This document shows, piece by piece, positions 60,756-64,000 of a stretch of 64,000 nt of DNA (its first letter is position 1; each line of letters starts with the position of its first letter). The stretch comes from Isoetes taiwanensis (taxonomy: Eukaryota; Streptophyta; Lycopodiopsida; Isoetales; Isoetaceae). The translations under genes were made by a program, and so were the position numbers. Location: assembly GCA_021234155.1 (NCBI GenBank), contig JAJEKV010000549.1, positions 1 through 64,000 on the forward strand, given 5' to 3'. The notes beneath the pieces were generated by a model. The model saw nothing but the letters and a program-made list of their open reading frames with translations, did not search any database and had not been told where the DNA came from.

Positions 60756-60883
60756 CCCACAGACGCAATGTAAAGTGGTTGGGGGTAGGGCCCAACCAAG
60801 CAATGTAGTGTGGTGTGTGATCACATGTCCAGTTGGATGCTGCCTAGTGGCGTGACGCTAAAATACTATCTATCTATCTATCT
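60756..60883 (+). mobile_element. CTAT-tailed SINE-like insertion in block C
   Basis: Same site and same insert as in blocks A and B, with few differences (GACGCAATG, GGGGGTAGG). Flanked by TTTAAAGTTACATGGAAA and TTTAAAGTTACAGGAAA. Confidence 0.8.
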
Positions 60884-61773
60884 TTTAAAGTTACAGGAAA
60901 TTTTCCCTTTGGTACTAAAAAGTTTCTAAAATCCTGTCGAGAACTAATTAGCTTGTTTCTCCTTCCAGCAGGTATGTCGGCGAGATTTAAGAGGCAAGTG
61001 TCTACCATGTTTAGTGGAATACGAGATTCCACTAAGTTCTCTCGTATAATCATGAGATTCTATCGAGATTTTCTGAGTTTCTCTTGAACCCAATGGCAAG
61101 AAATTCCCTGAGATTCTATTAGATTCCACCAGGTTCCCTCACATTCTATGTAGATTCACTAAGATTCTCCCATATTCCCTCAAGATTTGTGAGAGAGATT
61201 TTCTAAGTTTCTCTTGAATACAATGGCGAGGTGTCCCGCAGATATGATGCCAAAGCATTGCTTTTGAAATTTTCTCATCAAGAGAAACATGATAGCGCAG
61301 GTTTTATTGCAATCAAATGCCAACACCATGAGCTACAAGCACTATCTTTATGTTGATCTACGCAATAGATGTTTAAATAAAATTAAAAAATTGTTTCACC
61401 GTTAAAATTATGCTCCAGGTTATTTCCAGCTTTGTGGTTTACGCCTTGAACGAGCCTAATTACCATGTAATCTACAACAAAAAACAAGAGACTTTGGAGA
61501 GACATCAGCTGGCCATATATCATCTTCAATGGACAATTGTGTGAACAATTCTATTTTATTGTTTACTATCATAAACTCCAAAGTAATCACCCGACACAAA
61601 ACATGAAAAGAGTATTCGTCTTCTCCAACTTCAAATACTCACGGCTGACTGAAATGTCACAATATCCACCAGAGCAGGGCGTTTAATTGTGTAAACTTGG
61701 ACATATGCAATCATGTTCGGGCTGACAGGTTCCAAACGTATAATCATTCAAATATTCATAAGGGTATTCATAA

Positions 61774-62083
61774 TCACAACAATTTGCCCTTCTTAATATC
61801 CTCGGAACACGCTTTCAGGGGGTCTTTAAGTGTCTTAAACATCCAGTCCATCCAAATTGTGTAGTGGCCATAATTGTGCGGTAAGTAGTATGATGAATAG
61901 TATGGTAAGTTTGCACCCATAACTGGCCAAACTTGGCCATCGTCTGATCATGTATGTTAGTCGCCCGAGATCCCTTCCATAAACAGAGCAATCTCGTGGT
62001 GAAGAGATGCATGGGTACTAGAAACAATGATATAACATGCGAATGGCTTGTAATATACCATCAATTGGGTGGAAGGCCAGCCT
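61774..62083 (-). pseudogene. Sterol C5-desaturase exon 3 relic, copy C
   Basis: Matches exon 3 but with several lost bases. The intron 2 acceptor region reads AGCCTCGGAAG in place of AGCCCTGCAGAAG, so the CAG acceptor is gone. The minus-strand coding sequence is split into several frames. Confidence 0.82.
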
Positions 62084-62281
62084 CGGAAGAAGTAACATTT
62101 ACATTTAACTGTTGGAAGATTTGATGATGATATATCAAATGATGTTATAAATGTGCCCTCCTTAATGACAAATTCACTAAACAACATTTTCTGTAGTAAT
62201 ACGAAATCTCAGTCAAAATGCAAGCCTTAAGCCTTTTCCTTTAAAGACTTGCATATGTCCAAAATTGCAGCATAAGAATAT

Positions 62282-63420
62282 GAGCATACATATGGCATCT
62301 GGCAGGGAGAGAAAAGCATAGAAATAACCAATTTCAAAAAGTAAAATCGAAATACATAACATGAAAATAAAAAAATGAAAGGAAATACGATCGAGACAAA
62401 AGCTACGCTGCAGATGCTAAGAATGAAACAAAAGTGCAAATGCAAATCAAGAGAGATGAAGCAACTGGAGCATAGGCAATAAAAATTAAAAGAGCAAATG
62501 ACACCTTAAACAAAGCAATCTAAAGCAACATAATGGGGACAAATGGAACCAAACGTAATATTGAAGCCAGTGGAAAGGAGACCATTAGAAGCTAAGAAGA
62601 GAAGGAATGGAGACCTGGCTAATGCAACTGACGAAAAAGAGATGAAGTATGAACCAAAATGAAAGGACAGATGGCACATAATGAAGCAAGGAAATAGACT
62701 AAAAAAGGACTGAACGAGTAATAAAAATAGAAACAACTCATATAGGAATAGTAAACAAAAAGGTGAAAAAATGATATAAGCCCGAACTTGAGAGATGGAA
62801 CCTAAGGAGCTAGATTGGGAGCATAAAGAGCCAAGATGAACTAGAGCAACTTGGGACAAACCCATGGAGCAAACGTAAGGAGAAGAGGCGATAAGGAGAA
62901 CACGATATAGGAAGGCTATGAGAGACGGAAACGGGAAGACAAGAATGAAGAAGACAATGGAATAGTGCGAAGAAGAGATGAGAGAAGGAACAGTATGCGA
63001 AGATGATGTCAACATCAAAGTAACGATCTCAAATGACTAATGTACCAATAAATACTACACTAACAAAGACACTATAAAATCAAACTATCCTAACAAGCAA
63101 TAGAAAAAGGAGCAAGAAGACAAAGAAACCAAAGAAGGAACCAATGTGACTAATATAGTAATAATGTCACCAGAGTGAAAATGGAACAATAAGCTAAAGA
63201 AATAAATTAAGGAAACAATGCAAACACAACCAAGAATCTAATAAAAGCGATTGAAATTGTGGAATAAAGAAAGGGAGGAACGAGTCTACAAAGGTCACTG
63301 CAACAAAAATAGAATGCACAAATGAAGCTGATGGGACACATGGAACAAGTGGAGTGAATTCACAAATAGAGACAACAAAGGAGCAACGCGAAAGACATAA
63401 CCTTAGAGCAAATAGAACAT
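62282..63420. repeat. Array subunit S5
   Basis: Complete S copy directly followed by another S (no linker and no captured block), so the repeat order changes here. Confidence 0.85.
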
Positions 63421-64000
63421 GAGCATACATATGGTATCTTGCAGGGAGAGAAAATCATTGAAATAACCAATTTCAAAAAGGAAAATCAAAATAATAACAT
63501 GAAAATCAACAAAAAATGAAAGGAAAGACGATCGAGACAAAAGCTACGCTCCAGATGCTAAGAAGGAAACAAAAGTGCAAATGCAAATCAAGAGAGATGG
63601 AGCAACTGGAGCATAGGGCAATAAAAAGAGCAAAACGACACCTCAAACAAAGCAATCTAAAGCAACATAATGGGGACAAATGGAACCAAACGTAATATTG
63701 AAGCCAGTGGAAAGGAGACCATTAGAAGCTAAGAAGAGAAGGAATTGAGACCTGGCTAATGCAACTGACAAAAAAGAGATGAAGTATGAACCAAAATGAA
63801 AAGACAGATGGCACATAATGAAGCAAGGAAATAGACTAAAAAGGACTGAAAGAGTAATAAAAATAGAAACAACTCATATAGGAATAGTAAACAAAAAGGT
63901 GAAAAAGTGATAACTGAACTTGAGAGATGGAACATAAGGAGCTAGATTGGGAGCATAAAGAGCTCAGATGAACTAGAGCAACTTGGGACAAACCCATGGA
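63421..64000. repeat. Array subunit S6, cut by the window end
   Basis: Starts GAGCATACATATGGTATCTT at the S/S junction. It is more diverged from S2-S5 than they are from each other (AAATCATTG, ACATAAGGAG). The array continues beyond the window. Confidence 0.8.

Larger units (their letters stand above)
60205..62270. repeat. Captured block C (empty site for the poly(A) insertion)
   Basis: Third captured copy. The hAT part runs 60,205-60,519. At about 60,535-60,560 the target reads AATATTATAATTTCTGTTAT without any insert, while the CTAT-tailed insert is present (60,756-60,883). Confidence 0.88.

Overview
The window is nuclear DNA of a land plant. It carries a membrane-tethered NAC transcription factor relic (NAC is plant-specific), a plant-type delta-7 sterol C5-desaturase with introns, a BYPASS1-like fragment and many plant-style transposable elements. 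I see no bacterial operon, organelle gene, tRNA, rRNA or CRISPR array. The species cannot be fixed from this sequence. Low gene density and heavy repeat content suggest a large plant genome, possibly not a flowering plant; that is inference.

Layout. 0.3-4.7 kb: a tandemly duplicated, decayed LINE reverse transcriptase. 4.7-8.1 kb: no gene recognised. 8.4-11.4 kb: a decayed membrane-tethered NAC gene with readable exons and many single-base frame breaks. 11.4-24.9 kb: mostly gene-poor, with small foldback elements (13.8 and 19.9 kb), a LINE 3' end (15.4 kb), a complete miniature LTR element (TRIM, 18.7-19.0 kb, GGATC target duplication) and a reverse-strand LINE remnant (23.2-23.7 kb). 25.0-27.0 kb: a broken hAT transposase. 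28.1-29.7 kb (minus): an apparently intact three-exon sterol C5-desaturase, the only gene here that looks fully functional. 30.2-30.5 kb: a MITE. 30.5-31.0 kb: a BYPASS1-like fragment. 31.4-39.8 kb: first exons and loose exons of unrelated genes (kinesin-7-like N-terminus, coiled-coil exons, mitochondrial-carrier exon 1), punctuated by three copies of one dispersed repeat about 4.1 kb apart.

40-64 kb is the striking part. A purine-rich subunit of about 1.14 kb (called S), a linker of about 0.83 kb (called L) and a captured 2.1-2.3 kb block form a higher-order tandem repeat of about 4.28 kb, present three times and ending in S-S. The captured block matches 26,654-28,589 here: the 3' end of the hAT transposase, the spacer, and the last exon of the sterol desaturase. 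At the junction the linker is fused in frame to the hAT dimerisation domain, giving a 124-aa open frame in two copies. Two retroposon-like insertions with target duplications allow the copies to be ordered; one copy is the empty site for one of them.

The third unit is interrupted by two nested insertions. One (51.06-52.1 kb) is a compact, palindrome-rich, head-to-tail duplicated non-coding element. The other (52.2-58.8 kb) is a DNA transposon of about 6.57 kb with near-31-bp terminal inverted repeats. Its plus strand holds a broken transposase with an FAENY motif, an SDGCTSQFK motif and an SHGKGEHDGAGA motif; its minus strand holds a gene ending in a HAD/NLI-interacting-factor-like phosphatase domain. 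That two-gene transposon and the chimeric array are the best candidates for something undescribed.

Caution: differences between array copies are mostly 1-3 base indels near CTG/CAG/CG motifs and homopolymers, as are many frame breaks in the genes. Some apparent decay may therefore be assembly error in repeats that short reads could not polish.
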